Assembly (NCBI RefSeq): GCF_000718025.1 | Contig: NZ_JODS01000007.1 | Location: forward strand, 186,001-250,000 | Length of the DNA: 64,000 bases | From: Kitasatospora purpeofusca | GTDB taxonomy: Bacteria > Actinomycetota > Actinomycetes > Streptomycetales > Streptomycetaceae | Direction of reading: 5' to 3' | Shown: in pieces, positions 41,972 to 52,000 of the stretch | How the letters are laid out: each line of letters opens with the position of its first letter | How positions within the stretch are numbered: the stretch's first letter is position 1 | Position numbers and translations under genes: made by a program | The notes under the pieces: generated by a model | Database searches by the model: none | What the model was told of the DNA's origin: nothing | What the model saw: only the letters and a program-made list of their open reading frames with translations

Positions 41972-43401
41972 GCGTGGCTCCTCAGCCGGGTCGCCGCCGG
42001 CGCGTTGGCCTGCTCCGCGGGGCCGGTGCCGCCGGCGCCGGGTGCGGTGCCCCGGTTGCGCGCGGCGGGCGACGGGTCGGCGTTCATCCGGCGGACCAGC
42101 TTGCGCAGCATGGCCCGGTAGGAGAAGTGCTCGACCTGGAGCCAGTGCCGCTCGGAGTCGTAGTACTGGATGCCGCCGTTCAGCTCGGCCCCCGCCATCG
42201 GCGTGGCCTTGGCCTGCTTGAACCAGGACGCCCGCCGCGGGTCGGTGCGCAGCAGGTGCAGGTAGCGGGCCATGAGCTGGGACTGGTAATCCATGATCGG
42301 CCAGTTGCCGGTGGAAGTCTGGAAGTAACCGATGACAAAAAGGTTGTCGTACTCGGGGTGGAACGCGCTGAGGTGCAATTGCGGAGTGCGCCCGTTCCAG
42401 TTCAAGTACTTGCGGTCGATGAACGGGAACTCGGTCATCCGGTAACCGGTGGCGTAGACGATCACGTCGTACGCCTCCTCGCTCCCGTCGCTGAACTTCA
42501 CCCGGTCCCCCCGGAGTTCGGCGATGTCCGGCTTCGCCCCGATATCACCGTGCCCCAAGTGGTAGAGGAGCGTCGAATTGATGACGAAATGCTCCTCGAG
42601 CAACTTGTGCGACGGCTTGGGCAGTCCGTACTGCTCCGGCCGTCCGGCACTGTTGAGCCGCAGGAAGAGACTACCGAAGAAGCGCACCACCGGCCGGGGC
42701 ATGCGCCATTTCAGGACGTTCTCGTAGAGCACGTCGGTCGGCATTCCGAACAGGTACTTCGGCCAGTAGTAGCAGCCCCGGCGGATGCTCAGCGAGGTCG
42801 ACGCGGCGTTCTGCGAGGACTCCACCGCGATGTCGCAGCCGGAGGTGCCGCCGCCGACCACCAGCACCCGCTTGCCGCGCAGCGGCTCGGGGTTGCGGTA
42901 CTCGCAGGAGTGCATGATCTCCCCGTCGAACGTGCCCGGGTATTCCGGGTACCGGGGGCTCCAGTTGTGGCCGTTGGCGATCACCACCCCGGCGTAGCGG
43001 CGGACTTCGCCCCCGTCGAGGGTGACGAACCAGTCCGGCGAGCCGTCCCGGCGCTCGATCGACTCCACCGTGCGGCTGAACTCGACGTGTTCGTACACCC
43101 CGAAGTGCTCGGCGTAGGCGCGCAGATAGGCGTGCGCGTGCTCCCGGCCGAGGTAGGTCGGGAAGTGCGCCGGGATCGGGAAGTCGTCGTACTGGATGTA
43201 GGGCTTGGACGTGATCAGGTGCACCGAGTCGTAGGCGGCGCTGTAGGTGTTGCCGCCGTACCAGTTGCCGCCCACGTCGTCGGCGCGCTCGATCACGTCG
43301 AACTCGATGCCGAACTCCCGCAGGTTCTTGCCGGCGGACAGACCACCTGCCCCGGCGCCCACGACGCAATAGGCCTTCGACCGGTCAACGATCGTGGTCA
43401 A
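41968..43401 (-). CDS. flavin-containing monooxygenase (class B)
   Basis: A 477-residue FMO. The FAD motif is YCVVGAGAGGLSAGKNL; the family fingerprint F-x-G-x-x-x-H-S-x-x-Y is FDGEIMHSCEYRNPE; the NADPH motif is VLVVGGGTSGCDIAVE. These enzymes oxygenate N or S atoms or perform Baeyer-Villiger insertions. The TTG at 43401 is chosen because CCCCCT at 43407-43412 gives an AGGGGG ribosome site at correct distance; a GTG at 43440 is the alternative. It lies 84 bp after KR-DH and is coupled to MMPL. Part of the gene has lower GC than its neighbours. Confidence 0.92.
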   Translation of the reverse strand: MTTIVDRSKAYCVVGAGAGGLSAGKNLREFGIEFDVIERADDVGGNWYGGNTYSAAYDSVHLITSKPYIQYDDFPIPAHFPTYLGREHAHAYLRAYAEHFGVYEHVEFSRTVESIERRDGSPDWFVTLDGGEVRRYAGVVIANGHNWSPRYPEYPGTFDGEIMHSCEYRNPEPLRGKRVLVVGGGTSGCDIAVESSQNAASTSLSIRRGCYYWPKYLFGMPTDVLYENVLKWRMPRPVVRFFGSLFLRLNSAGRPEQYGLPKPSHKLLEEHFVINSTLLYHLGHGDIGAKPDIAELRGDRVKFSDGSEEAYDVIVYATGYRMTEFPFIDRKYLNWNGRTPQLHLSAFHPEYDNLFVIGYFQTSTGNWPIMDYQSQLMARYLHLLRTDPRRASWFKQAKATPMAGAELNGGIQYYDSERHWLQVEHFSYRAMLRKLVRRMNADPSPAARNRGTAPGAGGTGPAEQANAPAATRLRSHA

Positions 43402-43485
43402 CGGATCCCCCTGGTGGTGTCGTGCCGTGCCCCGGGGCACGGTGATTCGGTCGGTACCGGACGGTCGGGCTACGACCGTCCGGTG

Positions 43486-46026
43486 TCAGTGGTGGCGCAG
43501 GCCGGTCACCCGGAGCACCACCGGGCACGGTTCGAAGAGTTCGAGCGGGTGGTAGCCGGTCCAGTCGCGGCCGTCGGGGGTGCCGACCAGCAGGACGGTG
43601 CCCTCCCCGGCCGACGGCGCGACGGACAGCCGCTCCACCGTGAGCCGCCGGACCTGCCCGGCCGCACTCGCCGAGCCCACCGCACCCGCCGAGCCCGCCC
43701 GCGGCGCCTGGGCCAGCCAGGCGGCCCGCAGCAGGTTCTCCAACTGGTTCAGCGGAAGGGCCGAGCCGGGCGCCGGCGAGGCGAGCAGCAGATCCGCCGT
43801 CCGCCCCGGCTCCGCACGCCCGTACAGCCGGCCGCCCACCGCGTCCCGCTGCCAGGCGGCCAGCCGGAAGGCGTGCCCGCTCCAGCCGAGCACGCCGCCC
43901 GGCGCGGGCGGTGCCACGTCCTCCGCGCCCAGCGCCCCGGTCGGCGGCAGCACCGCCTGCTCCGGCGGCAACTCCCCGGCCCGGTAGACCAGTTCGGTGG
44001 TGGCAAGCCGCCGCCCCGCGCGCTCCAGGGTGACCGCGACCAGCCAGTCGCCGTCCGGCGCCCAGCGGCCCTCGGCGTGCCGGGTCAGCACCGCCGTCCG
44101 CCGCCCGGGGCCGACCCGCAGCTCCGCCAGGTCCACGTCCAGGTCCCGGAGTTCGGCGAACCGCAGCTGGTCCCCGTTCTCCGGCAGCACCCAGTCACCG
44201 GCCGCCCGCAGGTACTCCAGGCAGAGCGAGACCGGCAGCGCCGGCTCGCCGCCGACCCGGAAGTCGTCGCAGCACGGCAACTCACCGGCCGTCAGCGGGT
44301 GTTCCGTGGTCAGCGCGGCGTACGGCCGGAAGTCCAGCGGCTCGCCCAGGTAGTAGCGGCTCGCGGCGAGCCGCTCGATCCCGGGCAGACCGGTGTCCTG
44401 CTGGTAGCCGCGCAGCACGGACGGCAGCATCGCCGGACCGACGTCGCCGATGAACGTCGACTCGCCGCTGCCGCCGGAGAACAGCTCCCGCTTCCAGTGG
44501 TACAGGCCCTCGCGGACGTCCACCGCCGACATGTAGCGCAGCGTGGCCTCGTAGTTGGTGATCATCCCGAGGCGTTCCCAGGTCGGCCAGCAGACCGTGG
44601 AGACCGGCGTCCGCCGGACCCGGCCCGACTGCTCGCCGTCCTGCGAGGCCCACAGCCCGAGCCGGCTCAGCGCCTCGTTGGCGGCCCCGTAGTCGAGCTG
44701 GCCGACCATGCCGCCCCAGCGGCCGGTCAGCGAGCCGACGCTGCAGAAGAACGCCAGCGGCGGCCGGTCCGCCACCGCCCGCAGCAGGTTGAGGAAGCCC
44801 CCGACCTTGACCCGGACGACCAGCGAGACGATCTGCTCGGTCTTGCCCGGCAGCCGCACCGGCACGTCCACGCCCGCGTTGTGGACGACGCCGGCCAGCC
44901 GGTCGCCGGCCTCGTCGACCAGCCGGGCGACCTGCTCGGGATCGGTGATGTCGCACTGCACGTAGTCGATCCGCAGACCGTCCTCGCGGGCCGAGACGAG
45001 GTTCGCCCACAGCTCGCGCTCCTGGGCCAGCTTCTCCAGCTCGCCGCGGACCTGCGGCACCCGGCGCGCGGCCACGGCCTCCCGCAGCCGCTCGTCCCGG
45101 TACCGCCGGAACTCCCGCTCGTCGAACGCCAGCGCCGGGACGGCGGCCGGGTCGGGCACCGCGCCACGGCCGCTGACCACCACCCGCGCGCCGAACTCCT
45201 CGGCGAGCGAACGGGCCAGCGCGTAGCCGATGCCGCGACCGCCGCCGGACATCACCACCGTGTCGCCGGGCCGCAGCGCGCGGACCGGCGGGGCGGGCTG
45301 GGCGTGCCGGGCCCGCAGGCTGTAGCGGCGGCCGCCGTGGTGGCCGATCTCGAACGCGCCCCAGCGGTACAGCTCCCGGCTCACCAGCTCGCCGATCTCC
45401 TCCGCCGAGTGCTCGGCGGTGAGGTCGAGGATCCTGATGTTGCAGTTCGGGACCTCCCGCGGCAGGCCCTTGGCGAGCCCCGCCCACAGGCCGCCGAGCG
45501 GCTGCTCGACCCGGTCCGCGCCGAAGCCCATCCGGCCGCCCAGCCAGGTGACCGGCAGGTAGAACAGCCGCACCGCGTCGGTCTCGGTGATCCAGTCCGC
45601 GAAGCAGGCCTGGAGCATCGCGACCGTCTGCCGGAACGGTGCCTCCCAGCCGTCCGGGCCGCTGCGGTCGAAGGGCTCCTCGAGGTTGAGGTCGACGATC
45701 CCGTCGATCCGCCCGGCCGCGGCGAACAGGGCCGCCGCGGCCTCGGCGAAGCCGCCCCGCTGCCCCTCGGCGGGCGGGGCGAGCCGGTGCACCGCCGCCC
45801 CGGCCGCGGTGAGCGCCGCGGCGACCGCGGCGGCGGTGGCCTCCCGGCCACCGACCACCGCGATCGAGCGCCCGCGCAGCCCGGGGGCGGCGCCCGGCGG
45901 GAGCGCGGCGGTCTCCACCGGCTCCCACACGTGGCGCCGCACGGGGCGCACCGATCCGTCCTGCGGGTAGTCCACCACCGGCGGGGCGAGGGCCTCCGCG
46001 AGGGTGATCGGTTCCTTGAGTGTCAT
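43486..46026 (-). CDS. KR-DH subunit, DH apparently inactive
   Basis: An 846-residue partner of the large synthase. A structural KR half (about 40-240) precedes a catalytic KR half with VVMSGGGRGIGYALARSL (NADPH, from about 257), VHNAGVDVP and a Tyr446-x-x-x-Asn450 pair in DYGAANEAL. A hot-dog DH-like region starts at about 575. Where the catalytic His belongs (pattern D-H-R-V-x-G-x-P-x-L-P) this protein has D-F-R-V-G-G-E-P-A-L-P, so His is Phe589. In the second half, LPLNQLENLLRAAW lacks the usual Asp. The DH is therefore probably structural. The ATG at 46026 is 7 bp after the large gene. Its closest general analogues are PUFA/glycolipid-synthase subunits. Confidence 0.85.
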   Translation of the reverse strand: MTLKEPITLAEALAPPVVDYPQDGSVRPVRRHVWEPVETAALPPGAAPGLRGRSIAVVGGREATAAAVAAALTAAGAAVHRLAPPAEGQRGGFAEAAAALFAAAGRIDGIVDLNLEEPFDRSGPDGWEAPFRQTVAMLQACFADWITETDAVRLFYLPVTWLGGRMGFGADRVEQPLGGLWAGLAKGLPREVPNCNIRILDLTAEHSAEEIGELVSRELYRWGAFEIGHHGGRRYSLRARHAQPAPPVRALRPGDTVVMSGGGRGIGYALARSLAEEFGARVVVSGRGAVPDPAAVPALAFDEREFRRYRDERLREAVAARRVPQVRGELEKLAQERELWANLVSAREDGLRIDYVQCDITDPEQVARLVDEAGDRLAGVVHNAGVDVPVRLPGKTEQIVSLVVRVKVGGFLNLLRAVADRPPLAFFCSVGSLTGRWGGMVGQLDYGAANEALSRLGLWASQDGEQSGRVRRTPVSTVCWPTWERLGMITNYEATLRYMSAVDVREGLYHWKRELFSGGSGESTFIGDVGPAMLPSVLRGYQQDTGLPGIERLAASRYYLGEPLDFRPYAALTTEHPLTAGELPCCDDFRVGGEPALPVSLCLEYLRAAGDWVLPENGDQLRFAELRDLDVDLAELRVGPGRRTAVLTRHAEGRWAPDGDWLVAVTLERAGRRLATTELVYRAGELPPEQAVLPPTGALGAEDVAPPAPGGVLGWSGHAFRLAAWQRDAVGGRLYGRAEPGRTADLLLASPAPGSALPLNQLENLLRAAWLAQAPRAGSAGAVGSASAAGQVRRLTVERLSVAPSAGEGTVLLVGTPDGRDWTGYHPLELFEPCPVVLRVTGLRHH

Positions 46027-46033
46027 CGGCGTG

Positions 46034-49000
46034 TCATCGCTTCCTGGGCTCCACGACGAGGCGGATGCCGTCCACCGGGCGGAAGGACACCAGCGTGCCC
46101 AGCGTCAGCGGGTGGTCGGGGACCAGCCGCAGCCGGAAGCGCTGGGCCACCATGGCCAGCGTCAGGTGCGTCTGCACCAGCGCCATCTGGTTGCCGATGC
46201 ACTTGCGCTGGCCCCCGCCGAACGGGAAGTAGGCGTACCGGGGCTGCTGGGCGCGGTTCTGCTCGGTGAAGCGCTCCGGGTCGAAGCGCTCCGGGTCCAC
46301 CCAGTAGTCCGGGTGCCGGTGGGTGACGTACGGGACCATGAAGACGCTGCCGCCGGCCGGGACGTGCCAGCCGTTGACGTCGTCCTCCGCGACGGCGTCG
46401 CGCGGGTACACCCAGATCGGCGGGTGCAGCCGCAGCGTCTCGTCGGTGACCATCTTCGCGTACGGGAGCTTCGGCAGGTCCTCGATGGTGGGCGTGCGCC
46501 CGCCGAGCACCTGCTCGACCTCCTCGTGCAGCCGCTCCTGCGCCTCCGGGTCCTTGGCCAGCTCGTAGAGCGCCCAGGCCAGGCCGGTGCCGGTGGTCTC
46601 GTGGCCGGCCATGAAGACCGTCATGATCTCGTCCCGGACCTGCTGCCGGGTCCACTCGCCGCCGCTCTCGTCCCGGGCCTGGAGCAGCAGGCTGACCAGG
46701 TCGGTCAGCCCCTCGTGCCGGCCGTCCCGGTGCGCCTCGACGATGCCGTCCACCACGTCGTACATCACCTTGCGCGCCTGGCGGATGCGCCGGTTGTACG
46801 GGATCGGGACGAACTCGGGGGTCAGCTGGTTGAGGGTGCCGCGGAAGACCATGGCCTCGATGGAGGTGACCATCGCCGGCCCCACCCGGTCGCTGAGCGG
46901 GTGCAGGTCGGTGTCGAACATGACCTTGCCGAGGGCCCCCAGGGTGAGGTCCATCATCTCCGGCACCACGTCGAGGCCGGCCTTGTCGGACCCCGCCTGC
47001 TCCCAGCGGTCGAGCACCAGGGCGGTGGAGTCGGTCATGGTGGTCGCCATGTTGTCGATGGCGGTCTTGTGGAACAGCGGGTTCACCACCCGGCGGTGCT
47101 GCTTCCACTCCTCCCCGTCGAGGGTGAGCAGGCCCATCCCCATGAAGATCTTGAAAGCGTCGTAGCCCTTGCCACGGATGTAGTTCTGGTTGTTGTCCTG
47201 GAGGACGTACTTGATGTTGTCCGGGTGGTAGTTCAGGTGGACGGTGAAGTAGCCCAGCGGCAGCCGGACCATGTCCCCGTAGGCCCGGCTCAGTTCGGTG
47301 AACAGGGCGGGCGCGTTGCGCTGGAACTTGCGCAGGTTGCCGGGGACGGTCTTCAGTCCGCGCGGCCCCGGGGCGGGGCGGGCGAGCCGCGCGACGGCGG
47401 GCGCGGGGCGGCGCGCCGGGCGGCGCTCGGGCGCGGCGACGACCGTGGCCACCGCCGTACCCGGCTCCGGGGCCGGCTCCCCGCCGTTCTCCTTGCTCGC
47501 GGTCACGTCGGTGCCCGCCTTCCTGCTCGTGGCGTACTGGGGGTCCGTGGCCGCCGGCGTCGGCCCACCAGCCGCGCCGGCCTCAGCTTTTCCCATCGCC
47601 GTCACCACCTCACTGGCCTCGGCGGGGGCCACCACGGGATCGCTCGGCTCGGGATCCGCCACCCCGGGATCAACCGCCTCGGGCTCGACCGCCTCGGGCT
47701 CCGCCGCACCGGTGCCGGATCCGACCGCCCGGGCGACGGCGGCCTCGGCCACCTCCTCGGGAGTCACGAACTTCCCGGTGCTCCGGTCGAGATAGCCCAT
47801 CAGCGTCCAGTCCAGGTCCTTCATCTGGATCAGGATCCGCCCGTCCGGACGGACGGCGACGAACCGGTTGCCGCTGCCCGCGTTCCGCCCGTCGGCCTCC
47901 GCCCCGGGCAGCACCGCGTACAGGTCGACCCGCCCGTACCTGGCCGCGACATGGCTGTCGCCGCCGTGCTCGTAGACGTCGATCCGGCCGATCCCCAGCG
48001 GGGCCGCGAGCGGGATCAGGTCACCGTCGACCAGGGCCAGCACCCCGGTCCTGGCCAGCCCGTCGAGCAGCACCACCGGGATCCCGAAGCTCCCGAAGAC
48101 CCGGTGGTCCAGGGGAAGTTCGAGGTTGTAGGTGGCGCGCTTGCCGTCCGGGTGCAGCCGGGTGTCGGTGGTCGACACGAACAGGTCGGTCAGCAGCACC
48201 GGGGAGCCCGGGCTGTGGTACGGGTCCGGCACCGGCGTCTCCGCGGCGGGGTGCCAGGCCTTCCAGTGCGGCGCGTCCGGCAGGTCGCCCGCCAGCAGCA
48301 CCCGCACCTCGAAGTGCAGCCGGTCCTTGACCAGCACGGTGCCGTTGGGCGCCACCACGTCGTGGGTGATCCGCACCGCCACCACGGCCTGGCCGAGGTC
48401 GGCCCGGCGCTCCACCAGCTCGGCCCGGATCCGCTTGCGCAGCCCGGCCCGGTCCGACTCGCGGACCTTGAGGAAGTGGTGGAAGCGCAGGTCCTCGAAG
48501 GCGTACACCTTGAGGTCCGGCACCAGCCACGAGGCCGCCTCGAAGGCGATCTCGGTGACGAACGTCCCCGGCAGGGTGGGCGCGTCGCCGACCTTGTGGT
48601 GGCGCAGGTAGTCGTCCCGCTCCAGGTCGAAGACCCGCTCGAAGGTGACCGAGTCCGTGCCGCGCTCGACCACCTCGCCGAGGTAGAACGGCAGCGTCTC
48701 CGGCTCCACCGGTCCCGCCGCGGCCGGCCGCTCCGGGCGCACCGGCTCCTGCGGCACCGCCGAGTCCGAACCGCCGCGCGGCGCACCCGGGTTGAGGAAG
48801 CCGGGCAGCAGCCGGTCGACCGCCCGCCGCTCCGCGTCACCGAGGTGCACGGTGTACGGCGAGGGCTTGGCCAGGTTGAGCTCGCGGACGAAGTGGTGCA
48901 CGCCCTCCGCGGTGCTCATCGCGGAGTAGAGCCCGCTCTTCTCGAAGTACGCCTTGGTCAACTCGTTGGCGCCCAGGCCGACCTCGCCCCACAGGGTCCA

Positions 49001-52000
49001 GCCCACGGTGAACTCGTGGATGCCCTGCACCTGCTGGTGGTAGGTCGCCGCGGCCCCGAGGAAGTCGTTGCCCGAGGCGTAGTCGGCCTCGCCGACCTGG
49101 CCGGTCATGCCCAGCAGCGAACCGAAGTTGCACCAGGCGCGCGGCAGCCGGCCGCGCAGGGCGTGCTTGAGGTTGAAGTAGCCCAGCACCTTCAGGTCGC
49201 GGACCTGCCGGAACTCCGCCAGGCTCTTGGTCGCGATCGGCGCCGAACGGTTCAGCCCGGCCGCGTTGACCAGCAGGTCGATCCGCCCGGCCTCGGCGTG
49301 GATCCGGTCCATCGCGGCCGTCACCTGGTCGCGGTCGGTCACGTCGCAGGGCACGTAGTGCACCGCGCCCGCGCCGCTGTGCTCGGCGATCCGGCGCAGG
49401 TTGGCCCGGATCACCCGGGCCTGGCCGATCCGCTCGTACGCGCGGTTGAGCTGCGCGGGGTTGCGGCCGGTCCGCAGCGCCAGCTGCTTGCGGATGTAGT
49501 CCGCGCGGCCCTTGGCGAAGGCCTCGTCGTCCAGCTCCAGGTACTCGGCCGGGTGGGAGTCCACCGGGTTGCTGCCGAGCACGTACACCCGGGGCCTGAA
49601 GTGCCGGGCGACCTCGGCCAGCAGCTCGGCGGTGATGCCCCGCCCGCCGCCGACCGCGACCACGACGCTGTCCGGACCGAGCGTCGCCTCCCCCGGCGGC
49701 AGCAGCTCGCCGGGCTCCTCGGCGAGGGTGACGGTCAGCCGCCGCCCGCCGTCGTGGAAGGCCGAGGGGACGCCGCGCCGGAACGCCGACTCCCGCTCCG
49801 CCTGCGCGACCCCGGTGGCGGCCTCCCGCGTCCCGGTGATCAGCGCGTAGGTCAGGCAGTGCGGCGCGTACTCCAGGTGGATCACCTTGAACAGGCCCGT
49901 GAACATGCCCGTGAACGGGTGCGGGGTCCGGTCGGTCATCGCCCCGAGGAACAGCCCGACGCAGCTCGCGCCGCCGGCCTCGGCGGCCAGCGCCTCGTGC
50001 CGCTGCTGCACCGTCAGGAAGACCAGCTCGTGCAGGGCGCTCAGCGCCTCCGCCTCCGCCGGACCGGCCGTGTCCGCGCCGGACAGGTCGGTGACCACCC
50101 GGATGTGCCGGATCAGCCGCCGCGGGTCCGCCTCGTCCAGCAGCCCCGCCAGCGCCTCGGCGTCCGGCACGTGCCGGACCCCGGGACCGCCGGGCACGGT
50201 GGACAGCACCAGGGTGCCGGCCGGCGCCCCGGCCGCCGTCACCGTCTCCGGCCGGTCGGTCAGGACGACGGTGGGCTCCGCGGGCCAGAACGGCAGCTCG
50301 GCGCGGACCGGCTCGCCCGGCGTCTCGGTCAGCCCGGGCACGTGCCGGCTCACCACCAGCGGGTGCCGGTCGTCGTACAGCCGCTCGTCGTAGAACGCGG
50401 ACGGCACGTGGAGGTCGGCCTCCGGCGCCGGCACGGCCGCCGACAGCGGGGCCGAGACCCGGACGCTGAGGTCGGGCGCGCCGTTCTCGCCGCGGCAGAC
50501 CACCAGCGCGTCGCGCCGGACCGGCTCCTCGGCCAGCACCTGCAGGATGCCGATCGCACCCTCGGCGCCCAGGTAGCAGACCTCCCGGCCGGGGCGGACG
50601 GCGCCGCACTCGACGGTCGGCACCGACCCCTCGGCCGACCCCGCGAGCGACGCCGCGGCCTGCGCTCCGGCCGGCTCCCCGGCCGACTCCGCCTCGGCGA
50701 GCGGGGTGTCCAGGTAGCCGAGCACCTCCAGCCCGGCCGCGGCGGCGGTCTCCTCCGTCACCAGGGCGAACAGGAAGGCACCCTCGGCCAGCACGCTGCC
50801 CCCGTCGAGGGCCTCGTCCAGCAGCTGGCGCACCTCGTCGGTGCTGTTGCCGTTGATGCCGCCGACCAGCGCCATCGTCAGCTCGCCCTGCCGCAGGTAG
50901 CGGATGGCGACGTCGATCGCGCTCAGGGTCGAGGTGAACCCCGTGTCGACCGTCATGTTGAGGCCCTTGAGGTCGAAATAGTTGGCGACCCGGGCCGGGA
51001 TCACGTTCGGCATCATGCCGGGGAAGGAGTCCTCGTTGGACGGCGGCACCAGCCGCCGCACCTCGGTCCTGAGCAGCTCCAGCGCCTCCGGCAGCCACGG
51101 CGCCGAGGCCAGCGAGGCATCGGCCTTCAGCGCGATGGTCAGGTCGTCCAGGTAGCAGCGCAGCGCGTAGAGCGTCGCGTTGCGGGTCGCCCCGAGGTGG
51201 CCGAGCACCACGCCGGTGGTCTCGCTGTTGTCCTCCCAGAACGCGCCCAGGCTGTCGCGCAGCCGGTGCGCGCACTTGAGGATCATCAGCTGGCAGCGGT
51301 CGATGCCCCGCATCATGCCGGGGGGCATCCGCACCTGCTTGAACGACGGCAGCGGGTAGGTGTCGCCGAAGGACACGTCCTCCGGACCGGTCCGGCCCAG
51401 CCAGGTGGCCAGCTCGTCGGCGGTCTCGGTGCCCGGCACGTGCGCCGTCCTGGCCACGATCGCGATCCGCTGCGGCTTCGCCTGCTCGGCCCGCGCCGGC
51501 AGCGGGAGCCCGGACGGCGCCTTCGGCGCCGCGGGCGGCTCCTGCACGACCAGGTGGGCGTTGGTGCCGCCGAAGCCGAAGCCGGAGACGGCGGCCGTAC
51601 GGCGGCGGGCGCCGCGCGGCCAGGGCACCGCCTCGGTCGGCACGACCAGGTTGGAGCCGCCGATCGCGAAGTCCGCCGGGGTCTCGGTGAACCGGTGCTG
51701 CGGCGGGATCACATCGTGCCGGAAGCCCAGCACGACCTCGATCAGCGAGGCCACGCCGGCGGCCCAACCGGTGTGCCCGATCACCGACTTGTTGGAGGTG
51801 ACGACCACCGGGGCGCGGCCCGGCTCGTGACCGCCCAGCGTCTCGCGCAGGGTGGTGAACTCCGCCAGGTCGCCCGCCGGGGTGCCGGTGGCGTGGGCGA
51901 CGATCCAGTCCGGACGCACGTCGTCCATGCCCGGCCGGTCCAGCGCGCGGCGGATCGCCAGCTTCTGGCCGGCCGCGCTCGGCGCGTAGATCGCCTTGCC

